The notes beneath the pieces are model-generated. The model saw nothing but the letters and a program-made list of their open reading frames with translations, did not search any database and had not been told where the DNA came from. Positions 10,948 through 22,014 of a DNA stretch of 64,000 nucleotides are shown piece by piece. Positions within the stretch are counted from its first letter, which is position 1. Each line of letters begins with the position of its first letter. Source of the DNA: Stictocephala bisonia (taxonomy: Eukaryota; Arthropoda; Insecta; Hemiptera; Membracidae). The translations under genes were made by a program, and so were the position numbers. The stretch spans positions 248,001 through 312,000 of the forward strand of contig JAQJVL010000202.1 of the NCBI GenBank assembly GCA_035578905.1. Direction: 5' to 3'.

Positions 10948-12589
10948 ATTCCATCACGTGTAGTCATAGCCTAGGCAGTGGTAAACATAAATATACCTCT
11001 ACAGGCTGACAGGTCCTCCTCCAATTGACCCAACCAATCTTTATTTAGCCTTTCAGCAGGATTGGAAGGTTCTTCTTCTGCATTGTAGATTTCCTCTGGC
11101 CACACTTGTTGGAAGCAATTACCTTACACTCGCCTCTCAGGTCTTAGTAATATCTTCTGATTGCCTCCATGACTTCTTCTTCAGGTTCGTCGGCTTCCAA
11201 TCCCTTAAACTTTTACTTGAGGGAAATGGTGTGAATTTCCTCTTTGTCCCAAAACGCTTTTGGCATAAAATTCTGGAGCTTTACTCCGTCATCATTCTCA
11301 TTACTATAAAAAAATCGTATTATTATTGACGAATAAGAATTGAACTATTATGCGTTAAAAACAATTTATAATCTCAACCATTAAAATTCTCTTTAGTTCA
11401 AAATAAATTTAAATTCAAATGCAAACAATAACAATCAAATTCTTCTTGTAGTTTTAAACTTTTTTATGTCAGATTTTATAAATATGGGACTTTTCCATTA
11501 ATTTACTACCACTACTTTTTCCGTTACTTCAGTAGGGCCTGCCAATACCTTTTTTATCTCAATTACTGTTAGGTTAGGTCAGGTCAGTTTAGGTCAGGTG
11601 GCTAATAAAGTTGATCACAAACTGGTCAATCCAATGATTGACTTAACGCAAAATGCGCTCTCCGTGTGTAAGTTCTTAGAAATCGATAAGATAAGGTTAG
11701 CGATATCCTTATAGTGGATAAGGAATACCACAGTGGACGTAAAAATTATTGTGGAATAGTTTTTAGAGCAATAGAACCTTTATCAAGTGGTAGTGAATTA
11801 ACGGAAACTAAAAAAGTAGTGGTAGTGAATTAACAGAAAATATCCTTAATGTGAAACGTTCCTTACGTAGACATCGGCCTTGAAGGGGATCATTGTCATC
11901 AGACATGTGGTAACAGGATATTGTGCTCACGTACCGTGTAGAGTGGTTGCAGTAATGGGGCTGGTTCATTGCAATGCGCGCTGCAACCCAGAGCAATTCA
12001 GCCGGAACAGGGAGATAGAAACTTAAAGGGCTGAGTATTGTAATTTTCTTTTTTCATCTGCCATTACCTGTCTTTGCTTCCACTCTGTGAGATTGGATCC
12101 TGGTACATTATAGTTTTGTCTTAAAAAAAACTGTGAGAAGTAAAATATCAAAATGTGATACGACAGTAATATTGTATATAATTCCTTCGACATGTGATCC
12201 TGAAAGTAATGATTAGGGTTCTGATCTATTTTTCAATTGTAACAATATTGTAAATCATATAATTAATTAAAAAGTTATATAAATATTACTGATTTTGTTA
12301 ATGAGATGAAGATGTCAATAGTTTACTTTTTTATGGAATTGTGATTAATAAAGTCATAGTGAAACTAATGAACAAATGCTTGAACAAGCAAAAGGAGGGC
12401 GTTAATTGAGGATTTCCTTCTAATTATTGTGTTAAAGAATTCTTAACGCAATACAATAATATATGTTAATTAAAAGAACCTACAAAGCTCTGATTATCAG
12501 GAATATACTATCTGATCTTTGAACCTCGCATAGTAATTAAGAATAATTTTGTATCTTTTCCCTTAATTCACTACCACTACTTTGGTTAG
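10948..12589. other. Unique sequence with a short TTAGG-like tract
   Basis: No coding signal. At 11568-11602 there is a degenerate run of TTAGG/TCAGG pentamers. An ORF at 11808-11996 shows no family likeness. Confidence 0.4.
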
Positions 12590-12765
12590 ATTATGTTAGG
12601 TTTTGCTATGTTTGGTTATGTTATGTTAGGTTTGGTTAGGTTATGTTAGTTTTGGTTAGGTTGTGTTAGGTTTAGTTATGTCATGTTAGGTTTGTTTAGG
12701 TTATGTTTGGTTTTTTTAGGTTATGTTAGGTTTGGTTTGGTTATGTTATGTTAACCTAAGTTATG
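12590..12765. repeat. Degenerate telomere-like pentamer array
   Basis: Runs of five-base words of the form TTAGG, TTATG, TTTGG, often in the 20-base order TTATGTTAGGTTTGGTTAGG. It looks like a decayed TTAGG array that was re-amplified as a 20-bp unit. Confidence 0.75.
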
Positions 12766-13488
12766 GTAGTGAATTAACTGAAAAGATCCGTCCTTTTTTA
12801 TGCTGCTCGTGTTTCGCGGAGGGTTTTGAGATAGGTACAGACGGTCTGTGTGTAAGCCTATAGAATACAGGTTTCCGTAGCAAAAAGAAATTTAGCCATC
12901 CAAAGAACTGACCTATTTCCGTGATATACAATTAGCACAGAGAAGGAAAAAATAGAGGTCATATTCTTACGGCCCCAGCGAACGCCTCAGTAGCAGTTAT
13001 AATATAGGCCGGTAGACAGTACTGGTGTATAAAAAAAAGTTGTACGATAGGAGTGGACGTAGTTTATATATATTTATAGAGCCCAAAAACGATGTACTTA
13101 CTCATCAGGAAATCTCCGGAACCACTCAACAGATGTTTCTGACATTTGGGGGAAGTTAGGATTTGTCTCGTAGAGACCCAATAGGAAAGGATCTCCCAAA
13201 AATCCATTCTTAAGGGGAATAGAAAGCCCGTAAAGTTTCTTTTTTCCATAAGAGTAACATTGGTATTAAAACAGCCAAGATATAAACATGACACAAAATA
13301 TTTACTAATATGATATTGATTGTGAAATTGTTAAGGTGATTTCTACTAATTCTGACATGATTGCACTACTTTGCATCCCCTAAAGTAGACTTGTAGGGTT
13401 TCAAGACTATAAGACTTTGTTTTCTAGGAGAATAGCAGCATTCTGATCTTTTATATTGATGTGATTGTTTTGAGGGAGCTATGGAGGG
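12766..13488. other. No recognisable feature
   Basis: Short frames only; nothing supported. Confidence 0.35.
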
Positions 13489-13529
13489 ACGTGGGTCTCT
13501 ACGTTGTAAGCAAACGTAGAGACCCATGT
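13489..13529. repeat. Compact hairpin with 17-bp arms
   Basis: ACGTGGGTCTCTACGTT (13489-13505) and AACGTAGAGACCCATGT (13513-13529) pair with one G-T wobble around a 7-base loop. It is short for a microRNA precursor; a palindromic binding site or small element remnant is as likely. Confidence 0.85.
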
Positions 13530-14644
13530 CGTAGTGAAACAAGGGTTGTAGGCTAGTTAAATAAATAAGAGTTCATAACGTATTTTTATGCAAGGTAGCC
13601 TTGTAACAGAAACACTTTTTCTATGAATTTATACAATTGTTTGAGATTTTCTTATTTTACATAGTTTATTACTATAAGAAACTCTAAATTAAAACAATCT
13701 CTGAGAGAATTTCATTGTAAAATCCTCCAATTTTCCATTGTTTGAACACTTTTCTCTTCGTCTTTTAATACAATCTCTATTAACCTTATAAATAAAACAT
13801 CAATAATACAATATTGTACGTTTAATGATGCTGAATATCGGGAGGGGGTTAAGTTGGGGATAGTGGGGGGGGGGGGATGGAAGAAAGGAGAAAGTGATAG
13901 GAGAGGGAAAATTGCCACAGTAATGTGCTAATGTAATTGGTTTGTGTTGACCTGAACTCAATAAAACAATTGTTTTCTGATTAGCGCCATATTCGAATTC
14001 AATTATTAGCATGGCAATTACCACATTCCGACAGACAAAGGCTGGCGATTCCGGTTGTGCACTGACCCAGCCGTTCGTGTTATTGAAAAAATATGGAAGT
14101 ATATCAGTGTTTATGTTCTCAGAATCAGTGTGATGTGTTACATGCCAGTACGTCTATATAAATATGTAGACTGACGTTCTATTCATTATGTTTATTTTTT
14201 AATGGACAAAGTAAACTTAAAATATGAAAATATTTATTGTTTAACAATTTAAATACAGATATCACCTCCTTACCCACCACGAAGTTTGGGTAATTGACCA
14301 TATTTATGTCTAAGTATTGGAATAATTCCAGGTTTATAATCTTTCATTTTATATCTACAAGATGACTCACTCACCCATCCATACACGTATGATGATTTTG
14401 GTTCTGATATACTTTATCTTTCTTCAAATAAATATTTATCTAAAAACGATAGTATGAATTAAAACAAATTTCTGACTAAAATATATTAAATATTTAATTT
14501 AAAATATATATTCAAAAGAACTTTTGTAATTTTTTGCATTTTACATACTGCAGTTTGTAAAAACGTACCCAGAAAATAAAAAAGAAGTAATTATAAATTA
14601 GAAGTTTAAAACACTAAAAAACGGAAGTTGTGGTGAATAATTAA
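13530..14644. other. No gene; short G homopolymer
   Basis: A G-rich stretch at 13855-13900 includes a run of about ten G. The proline-rich minus-strand frames over it come from this composition. Confidence 0.35.
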
Positions 14645-15050
14645 GAGTCTACAGAGGCTGTCGGCCATGTTGATTTTAATCCCATATGAACAATGTTATT
14701 TTCGAACCGAACATACGATCACGCTTTTACAAATAAAACAATTATTTTGAACCGGGTTTTTCCAAACAAATTTCATTTGATCAAGAATGAAATTGAGCAA
14801 TGGATTTGTTTTGTGAATTCCTAATTAGTATTACAAAAAAATATAAAAAATAATTAGTTTGACATTTTTATTTTCACCTATTTTTCAAAACTAGGCGTAT
14901 ATGTTCGAAATATGAAAAACAAACCCAACGCGCAATATGACGTTTAAAATGACACCTCATACACAACTTTTAGTCAATAAATAACGATAAAATATGGATT
15001 CGCAATTTTATGGGATTAAAACCAACATGGCCGACAGCCTCTGCAGACTC
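14645..15050 (+). mobile_element. MITE flanked by TTAA, copy 1
   Basis: About 406 bp with ~40-bp inverted ends (GAGTCTRCAGAGGCTGTCGG, then CCATGTTG and TTTTAATCCCA), flanked by TTAA on each side (14641-14644 and 15051-15054). A TTAA target duplication is the habit of piggyBac-type elements, although the tip GAGTCT is not the common CCC start of that group. No transposase inside. A second, inverted copy is at 34158-34553. Confidence 0.9.
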
Positions 15051-16394
15051 TTAAGAAAAAACTTAAAGTATATCTCACATTATGTAACTTAACTGATAAT
15101 AAAACTGATTCTTGCATTTAAATGTATTTTCTAGCTACGCCGAACTCTGCTCCATAAATTAGTCCTTCGTCTCATTTTTCTCTTCAACCCTCATTTTTCT
15201 AATTTTGAATTGGCGGTATTTCTGAAACTTAAAATTTGGGGAAAATAATGTTTCAAAAGTTTCATTCTACTGCCTGCTAGCACAGCTTCGACCGCTATCG
15301 TATATTTTTGGCATTTGGGCATTTTTTTCTAAATTGCACAATTTTAATTATAATGGGCATTTTGGGTTTTACCCTAGGAGGATCTTGCTAAGAAATCTTT
15401 AGATATCAGCCTTTGGTAAACTGTGAAAATGTGTTCAATTCTATAGAGTCCAAATAAAACAAATCTAGGACAAAATATGTTCCTTGTTTTTTAGAGTAAA
15501 TTGATAAAATAAAACTTATATGTCCCATATTATAAAAAAACATAGTCTGTTTTATTACTTCGATCATAATTGTTAGTTAATACCAATAGTTAATACAACA
15601 GTTAATAGTAACAACAATTTAATTATATATAATGTTATATTTGCTCAGAATGTAACATCCGCTAACGTTTGATCACACTTTAGCCATTTCAGTAAAATAT
15701 AGAATCATACAAAAATATATAATTTTGATATACGAGTATATAAAAAATGTACATTAAATAAATAGACTACTTTATCATAAATTGCTGGTGAAGGCTACAA
15801 AAAAAAAAAAAAAAAACAAATCCTTACAATGAATCATCTGACAAACTTGTAACAGTAGGAGAAACCAACTAAGTAACAAGATTATATTCATCCACTATTA
15901 TAGCTCTGTAGGAGTAGCAATGTCTTTAATAGCCTCACTGATAGTTAATTTCTTTAGGTCCAAATTTATGTATATTAATGACAATGAAGTTCAATATTCT
16001 ACAAATCCTACTCGACCTAAACCAAACATCGTTATGGAGGCTAGGTGTGCCACCGGCCATTATTTGTATAAGAATGTGATTCGCCTTAAGATAATACTTA
16101 AAATTGTTAATTTAACTAACATTCTGAGTCAACATTGCTTTTGAACTGCTCATTTACAAAAGATGATGAAAAGTTTAACTGAAAATGTAAACGAAGTTTA
16201 TTTGTTAATTACTTTGCGCCATTAAAATCCCAACCATCAAGATATTTAATCACAATTTTTATGGAGGTCCCCCTCACACTCATAACTCACCGATGCCCAC
16301 TTTGGGAAATCTCACTGGCTAGTTGAATTTTCATGTGTTCATAATACATGAGTTCCGAATATGCACATTTTGGTCAAAAGTGTTCAAAAAGTTA
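15051..16394. other. AT-rich DNA with a poly-A run
   Basis: An A-run of about 18 lies near 15799. A 74-codon frame at 15920-16144 has no family likeness. No other signal. Confidence 0.35.
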
Positions 16395-16621
16395 AAGTAA
16401 AGATCGTTTTATTTTATTAGGCGAAGTTAAGGCTAAGAAGCCCTCTCTAACACAACCTGGGGACCAACATCTTAAGGGTGACTTCCGAACCACCACTATT
16501 GACCGGGCAGGTGGGCTGCGTGCAAGAACGGGATCGCCCAGACGGTCGCCCATCGAGGGATAGCTACTCTCGATGTTGCTTGACTCCGATAACGTCGTAA
16601 CACTCTGGTCAAGGCAAAAGG
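16395..16621 (-). mobile_element. 5S rRNA-derived SINE (SINE3-like)
   Basis: On the minus strand the 5' part (about 16620 down to 16525) aligns with insect 5S rRNA: GTCAAGCAACATCG matches GTTAAGCAACGTCG (box A), and CTCGATGGGCGACCGTCTGG matches TTGGATGGGTGACCGCCTGG (box C), roughly 70% identity by eye across about 50 bases. A body of ~80 bases follows, then a 3' tail: a hairpin AGGGCT-TCTT-AGCCTT (16429-16444), AACTTCGCC and an AATAAAATAAA end. 5S-headed SINEs are known as SINE3 in fish and some mammals. The internal 5S promoter would drive pol III transcription. A plain 5S pseudogene is less likely because of the body and the tail shared with 18722-18800 and 31700-31772. Confidence 0.75.
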
Positions 16622-17588
16622 GCTTAACTAGATAAGTATGAATTTAGTCACACAGCCAACAGTAATAAGCTGCTTTCCAAATCCTCTTAAACTTGCAACA
16701 TCTAAGTTGTGAAGCCTGCTTGTAACCAAACAACACGGCTTACATACTCCAAAGAATAGGTAAACAAATGAATCACTTGTTCGAAAGTAAATCCTGAAAC
16801 TCTTAGAACAATAGTCAGTAATGAACCAGTCCGGCCATGAAACAAGTCAAAAAATAATAAGCCGTTGAGCTATCGACAAGTTAACTTCCTTTATGTGTAA
16901 CTCCAGTAAACTAGTACCACGCCATCTACGAGAGGAATTTTCTAGAGACGGCCTTCATTGCTGCATTTCTGTAGACCCGATCCCCGATGCAGCCATCGAG
17001 GCCATTCAGATGTGGGCCACGATTGAGTCTGATGAGAGCAGATAAACGTGTGTCTATGTGGACACCCTAATTTTATTGGCCGTCGCCGTTGCTGTGACAG
17101 CGACTGTCTAGGGGGAGCTTCACTCTCAACTCTCAGATTACTTGATTTTCGGACAATTGCCCAACTTGGTGTTCAATTCTCCCCTAACCACCATCCAACA
17201 CGGACATCCCTGACTTTTCTCGTAATATCCAAACACGTTCCAGCCCTTATGGTTTCGAGAGACTTGAGGACAGAAACTATCGTCTACAGTCTCCACAAAG
17301 CCACTACAGTCTCCACCCTCGTAATTACACTACAGCACTACAATACAGTATTTCTTGTGGCTATTTAATGCAGTGAACCACTAACAGGTTATATGGAGGC
17401 TCTAAATGTTATACGAAAGAAGATAAGGAAGAAACAGTGTTAATCTATAGTATTATTGACCTATGTTTCAACTCTACTAAATAATAAAATGTATTTAATC
17501 CGATAAAAACGAGAGCCTGGTCTAAATGATGCCTTAGGTTTATTCAATAACAATAGTTATGCATTGTTGTTACAGGTCATCTAATTGA

Positions 17589-17591
<3 letters not shown>
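16622..17591. other. Unique mixed-composition sequence, no gene recognised
   Basis: The 106-codon frame at 17048-17368 is Cys/Ser/Thr-rich at its start and shows no known family. Composition at 16930-17290 is less AT-rich than average, so an undetected element or exon is possible. Confidence 0.3.

Positions 17592-17654
<63 letters not shown>
17592..17654. repeat. (TA)n microsatellite
   Basis: About 31 TA dinucleotides without interruption, directly upstream of a CpG-dense block. Confidence 0.97.
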
Positions 17655-17656
<2 letters not shown>

Positions 17657-17689
17657 AAACAAACATATAGCGAGAATACGTTAACCCTC

Positions 17690-17805
17690 GGGGCCCAAAA
17701 GTGGTGCTCACTTGTGACAAAATGGCGTCCTGCGCGGGGGCGGAGGGGCGGAGTCGGGGGCGGTCCGCCCTGATCCCGCGCCGCTCGCATCGAGCTGTTA
17801 ATGAC
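17690..17805. promoter_or_regulatory. GC-box cluster / CpG-dense island, candidate promoter
   Basis: The sharpest GC-rich patch in the window. On the plus strand three GC-boxes occur in a row: GGGGGCGGAGG, GGGGCGGAG and GGGGGCGGTCC (17736-17767), the type bound by Sp1/KLF zinc fingers, plus many CpGs down to CCGCGCCGCTCGCATCGAG. No downstream coding exon is visible, so the promoter reading is inference. Confidence 0.35.
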
Positions 17806-18206
17806 ACTCACAAAGGGAATCAACAACGTCCATGAATTATGTTAATCTATTCACTTCACTTCGCCTCTACATATCTAGCTGGCATTTATTTAGCACTCGT
17901 TAAATATGCGCGTCTCGGCCCTGCATTTAGTAACTTGCCCCTGGTGTCTTCCAGCGTCCGTAAAACATGACTTTTATCTTCCGCTACTACTCTATTCCTT
18001 TTGTTGTCCAGGACCCCTTTATAAATATGCAACGTCATTCCGGCTGGTTAAAAGGATATTTTGATAGCAGACGATTTTTACAGTATCTGGTTACTCTTAT
18101 GATTTGTCAAAATTGTCTACGGTAGACTCAGTTTTATACGTCATCGTATTTAAAAATACACGTATTTTAATTTGGATAGCCTGTAAATATAGTACAGTAT
18201 GGGAAA
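17806..18206. other. Mixed-composition sequence after the CpG block
   Basis: No gene recognised; moderately GC-rich to about 18000, then AT-rich. Confidence 0.35.
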
Positions 18207-18930
18207 CCCCTGTAACTCTCGCCCTAACTCTCGCTGCGCGATACACCTCCGCCTGCGGCCTCGGAATATGATTTTTAACTACAAACAATAGTAGATTAAC
18301 TGTGTTACATATAATAACAGTATTGAATCTATAAAAAGTATCTTACTGACATTACTTGCGTTGCTACCTCTTTATTACTATAAATACTCAAAAGTTATTA
18401 CCACAGATAAATTAGATATCTGTGGTATTACCCTTATAAAATCAGTAGTGTTACATAGCTTGTTTCAAACATAGTTCATTTCATTTGTTTTTGTTTGACA
18501 GCTGAAGATTAAACTCATCAATAGGATAATGACAAAAACACAAAATAAACATGTTTATTTATTTAAAAAAACAGCTGTTATTAATTTACTAAAATCAACC
18601 CAATGTTATTCTTATGGAAAAAAGGCAATTTTGGGCGGCCGTTAGAAAAGGCAGCCCTTAGAAAAGAAATTTCGAAAATAGTTTTTTAGTGGGTCCCTTC
18701 CATACTAAAGCTAACTTCCTTAAAGCTAAGGTTAGGTGGGGTAGAGAGGACTGTCCAGTCCTAACCTCGCCTTAAAAAATAAAGTCGTTTTTCATTTCAT
18801 TTCCTTTAAAATTTCGTGTAAATCCGTTCGATGTGTTTTCATATTTTGTGATGAGTGTAAGTCAGTAAGCGTAAGTCAGTCAGTGGTATTTGGCTTATAT
18901 ATATATACATATATATTGAGCAAATAATCA
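18207..18930 (+). mobile_element. Dispersed repeat family A, copy 1 (interrupted)
   Basis: Shares with copies at 25628, 55140 and 56900 the sequence order TCTCGCTGCGCGATACACCT, GGCCTCGG, TTGTTTTTGTTTGACAGCTG, AAGATTAAACTCAT, CAGCTGTTATTAATTTACTA and AACCCAATGTTATTCTTATG, and a 3' part ending in AGTCAGTCAGTG...TATATATA. No coding capacity; class unknown. It is interrupted at 18722-18800 by a SINE/LINE tail. Confidence 0.8.
18722..18800 (+). mobile_element. SINE/LINE 3'-tail insertion inside family A
   Basis: The family A target reads AACTTCCTTTAAAATTTCG in the copy at 56975-57005 (minus strand). Here it is split, with TTCCTT repeated at 18716-18721 and 18801-18806 as a short target duplication. 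The insert has the hairpin AGGACT-GTCC-AGTCCT (18747-18762), AACCTCGCC, an AAAAATAAAG signal and TTTCATTTCAT, the same 3' end as the 5S-like SINE at 16395-16621. It is a strongly 5'-truncated copy. Confidence 0.75.
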
Positions 18931-18959
18931 ATGGCCTACTGCGCAAATATTTACTTTTA

Positions 18960-19490
18960 TTTTTATTACTTTCTCTGGTATGCGTTAGCTTAGAGAAAGT
19001 ATTATGATCGTCCAACTAAATGTTTTTATAAATTGGTCTAAAAATCCATTTTAGGGTTACCTGAACCCAAAAAAGTGGTTTTTTGAAAAAAAACATTTGG
19101 ATGTCTGTCCGTATGTGCGTCTGACTGTATGTATGTGCACTTCGCTGGATACCAAATGTATGGATATTTTTTAATGACATTTTGTATATGAAGATGTATG
19201 TAGCCATTATCTCCAGACCGTTTTGTCAGTATTTTTAAATTTTGTTTTTTTGTGTGACCAAAAATATACAACAATAAAATATCCTCAAAAACGGCTTTAT
19301 CGATGTTTGAATAAATTTTCAGGAAAGATGTGAATTACGATTTAAAATATTTTATTAAAAACCGCATGTCTCTAACTTGACTAGTGTTTGAGATATGACA
19401 AAAAACATATTTGAGTATCAAACTGAGATTTTCAACGTTTTTGAATTTTTATTGTTTAATATGGGGGAAAGTTTGTACCAATTCTTTGGA
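18960..19490 (+). mobile_element. Dispersed repeat family B, copy 1
   Basis: Begins with a terminal hairpin, ACTTTCTC (18968-18975) against GAGAAAGT (18993-19000), then shares with 34772-35262 the segments GGTCTAAAAATCCATTTTAG, CCTGAACCCAAAAA, GCTGGATACCAAA, ATCTCCAGACCGTTTT and AAAATATTTTATTAAAAACC. No coding capacity. A hairpin at one end would fit a Helitron-like element, but no CTRR end is clear. Confidence 0.8.
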
Positions 19491-19847
19491 ACCATTTATT
19501 TAAACATAAAATCTATTTTTGTAAGCATTTTGCATCTATATATTCAAAATCGGACTCTCCAACCCCAGTACACAACCTACCTTCAATGTCAATTCAAAAA
19601 TTATATTTTTATCAATTTTCATTATAATTTGAGGACATTTTATAATCAATATTTTATTCAAAACTCGTCAAATAATAACTTATATTGGCAATGAAATCTT
19701 GACGTCTTTTTCTTCTTAAATTTCGTTTCCCAAACAATATTTACATACTCATTTTCCGGTAACAGACGACCTGTGATTTGAGAAGATACAGTTCAACGAT
19801 TTTACGTTATTTAAGACTTGATTTAGACAAGAATATTTATGGGAGAA
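19491..19847. other. AT-rich DNA without recognisable feature
   Basis: Nothing supported. The 99-codon frame at 19395-19694 overlaps family B and is low-complexity Phe/Tyr/Asn-rich. Confidence 0.35.
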
Positions 19848-19935
19848 TACTAAATACCACTGTATGTGTATGGATGGGTGGGTCAATACCACTGTATGTG
19901 TATGGGTGGGCGGGTGGGTACCACTGTACGTGAAT
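19848..19935 (+). repeat. Quadruplex minisatellite, locus 1 (G-rich on plus)
   Basis: Two and a half units of the 36-bp family ACCACTGTACGTGTATGGGT plus GGGCGGGTGGGTCAAT. A full GGGTGGGCGGGTGGG lies at 19904-19918, the canonical four-tract quadruplex motif with one-base loops. Confidence 0.9.
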
Positions 19936-20214
19936 GGGCCTTCTAGTACCTACTCTCATAATAAACATAAACGAGGAGGATAGACAAAAACACCAAGGAG
20001 CTCATAATGGATATCTGAGAAGTGTATTATATTTTCAAGTCTTGTATATTCTAGTCTAAGTTGTTTTATTTTGTAATTTAAAAGAAGTCAAGCAATAAAT
20101 ATTACAACAACAACAAAAAACATTTCCATAAGTGCATATAAATTGACTGATACCAGTTCAATGTAACTAAGTCGGTCGTATTTGTTTTGTCATGTTTACC
20201 AAAATAAATTACAT

Positions 20215-20500
20215 CACCTACCCGCCCATACACGTACAGTGGTATTGACCCACCCGCCCTCCCATACACGTACAATGGCATTGACCCACCCGCCCGCCCA
20301 TACACGTACAGTAGCATTGACCCACCCACCCGCCCATACACGTACAGTAGCATTGACCCACCCGCCCACCCATACACGTACAGTGGTATTGACCCACCCG
20401 CCCTCCCATACACGTACAATGGCATTGACCCACCCGCCCACCCATACACGTACAGTAATATTGACCCACTCGCCCACCCATACACGTACAGTAATATTGG
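20215..20500 (-). repeat. Quadruplex minisatellite, locus 2 (8 x 36 bp)
   Basis: CACGTACA recurs exactly every 36 bases from 20231 to 20483. C-rich on plus, so the quadruplex strand is minus. Open frames of up to 158 codons on both strands exist only because 36 is a multiple of three; no protein is implied. Confidence 0.95.
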
Positions 20501-20679
20501 CTGTCAAAAGTAGGAATTCGTTTGTAAATTTCGTTGTTGAATGTGAAAATGACAAGTGGCTAATGGCCATTTCATGTTTTGGTTTTGACGAAAAATTAAT
20601 TCACCCGTCAAGAGAGAACTTCAATCTAATCATTTGCTTACCTGACTTTGAATCTTAAGTGACTTTGTATCTTATTGAC

Positions 20680-21167
20680 CGTTGTATATTCTCGAGTGAA
20701 GTGGATGACCACAAGGGCGTCACCCAGTAGTATATATAGTAATGTAGGGGGAATGAATGTATCGACAGTGTGTGGGACTCGCCTGCAGGAAACAGGCAGG
20801 GAATACCACTTACCCCCTACGTCCCGCGTGGATCCAAACCGGAACCTTCTCGGATAACTTCATGCCTGGCCGCGGGCCTCAACTTCCCTTTGAGACAAAG
20901 CTGCTGTATTCAGGGTCAGTCAGGCATCCCTTTTTGCCATTTTCGTGTAGGACCACGTGAACGAAAGCAGAAACTGTGTTCCACTCATCCTCGCTTTGTA
21001 GCAGTGCCTCAACAATGATATGTGGTGAAACAGCACCAATAATAGATGCAAGCCGATTTCTTTCGCCAGTGAAACGCACACACCTAAAGACCGTTTGATA
21101 AGCATCATCATTGTATGCATGCAGTAAGAACATCGAGGACATCTGACTTTCCCCATCCTGTGGAGAT
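20680..21167 (-). mobile_element. R1-like LINE, 3' part (pseudogene)
   Basis: C-terminal end of an R1-clade non-LTR retrotransposon ORF2 plus 3' sequence. On the minus strand HRMGKVRCPRCSYCMH is followed, after a frame change near 21110, by NDDAYQTVFRC, together the CCHC zinc knuckle at the end of R1-type ORF2, then RNRLASIIGAVSP and SEDEWNTVSAFVHVVL, which resemble the conserved R1 C-terminal segment. The end of coding is near 20880; the rest to about 20680 is probably 3' UTR. The reading frame continues at 21828-21930 across an inserted MITE. Confidence 0.82.
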
Positions 21168-21827
21168 TAAGGATGGCAAATGTTTTCCACATACCGATAA
21201 TTCGAATTATCGAATACTAAATATCGATCTAACGATAATATCGAAAGAAAAACATCTATGTATCAGGTAACGGATATATCGAATTGCAAATGATTTATCT
21301 GTTTAAAATTATGCACTAACTCTTATATTATGAACAAACGTACACTCATGTTTTGCTGTCACTATTTAGAATAAATATCCTATTGAATGCAAAAATTAAA
21401 TACATTTATTTACACGAAACAAGTTAAGGGTCGAATGAAAAAAAATCAAAATAAGAATAATTATACCTTTATTATTAATTTATTACACGTGGTATGAAAG
21501 GCGACTGGCTAGGCATCTTAGAGTCAGCGTTACCAACTTACACACAACTTCATTTACTCGTTACACCCACTAGTCTACAATAAACTATTTTTTAGTGCGT
21601 TAACCTCACGTAAAAACTGAATAATAAAATTACTTTATAATTTCGATGCATGTTTTGTACGAGTAAAAGGCAATTTAAATATGTCTGTTTGAATCGTGAT
21701 GATTTTGAGGAGAGAGAATAATGTCAATATTTAGTTATATGATATATGGGACCAAATTATCGTTATTAATATATCGATATATCTAAACATATTTATCGAT
21801 ATTTCCGATATATCGGTGCCATCCCTA
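21168..21827 (-). mobile_element. hAT-like MITE, copy 2, inserted in the R1-like LINE
   Basis: 660 bp from TAAGGATGGCAAATG to GTGCCATCCCTA, flanked by perfect 8-bp duplications GTGGAGAT (21160-21167 and 21828-21835). Removing it and one duplication rejoins the LINE coding frame (KYLH then RMGKV), so insertion, age order and target-site length are all visible. Exact TATCGATA occurs at two places near the right end (about 21772 and 21793) with several degenerate forms at the left. Confidence 0.95.
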
Positions 21828-21930
21828 GTGGAGATATTTCTAAACTAGCCATACCCCGTAAAGAATTGACACTGATAGAAGTTACTGTCCCCATGACCAC
21901 AATCTGTCCATTTGTATAGGTCGGGTATGA
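21828..21930 (-). mobile_element. R1-like LINE, upstream continuation
   Basis: On the minus strand FYQCQFFTGYG and then FR.KYLH matches the R1-type block normally close to QxLTGHGCFRxYLHRxGK, just before the zinc knuckle. Stop codon and frame change are present, so it is a pseudogene. Nothing recognisable further upstream. Confidence 0.7.
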
Positions 21931-22014
21931 GACGAAAAGTTCAATGACCGTATGTTACAGTAAATTAGTTACTGAGTAGTGTATTAGTATTCTTTGATAA
22001 ACATCTAAACGATT

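Noticed and set aside
20102..20658. Open frames up to 158 codons on both strands with periodic Tyr-Gly-Trp-Ala-Gly or Thr-His-Pro-Pro peptides
   Set aside because: They follow the 36-bp minisatellite exactly; 36 is divisible by three, so every frame stays open without selection.
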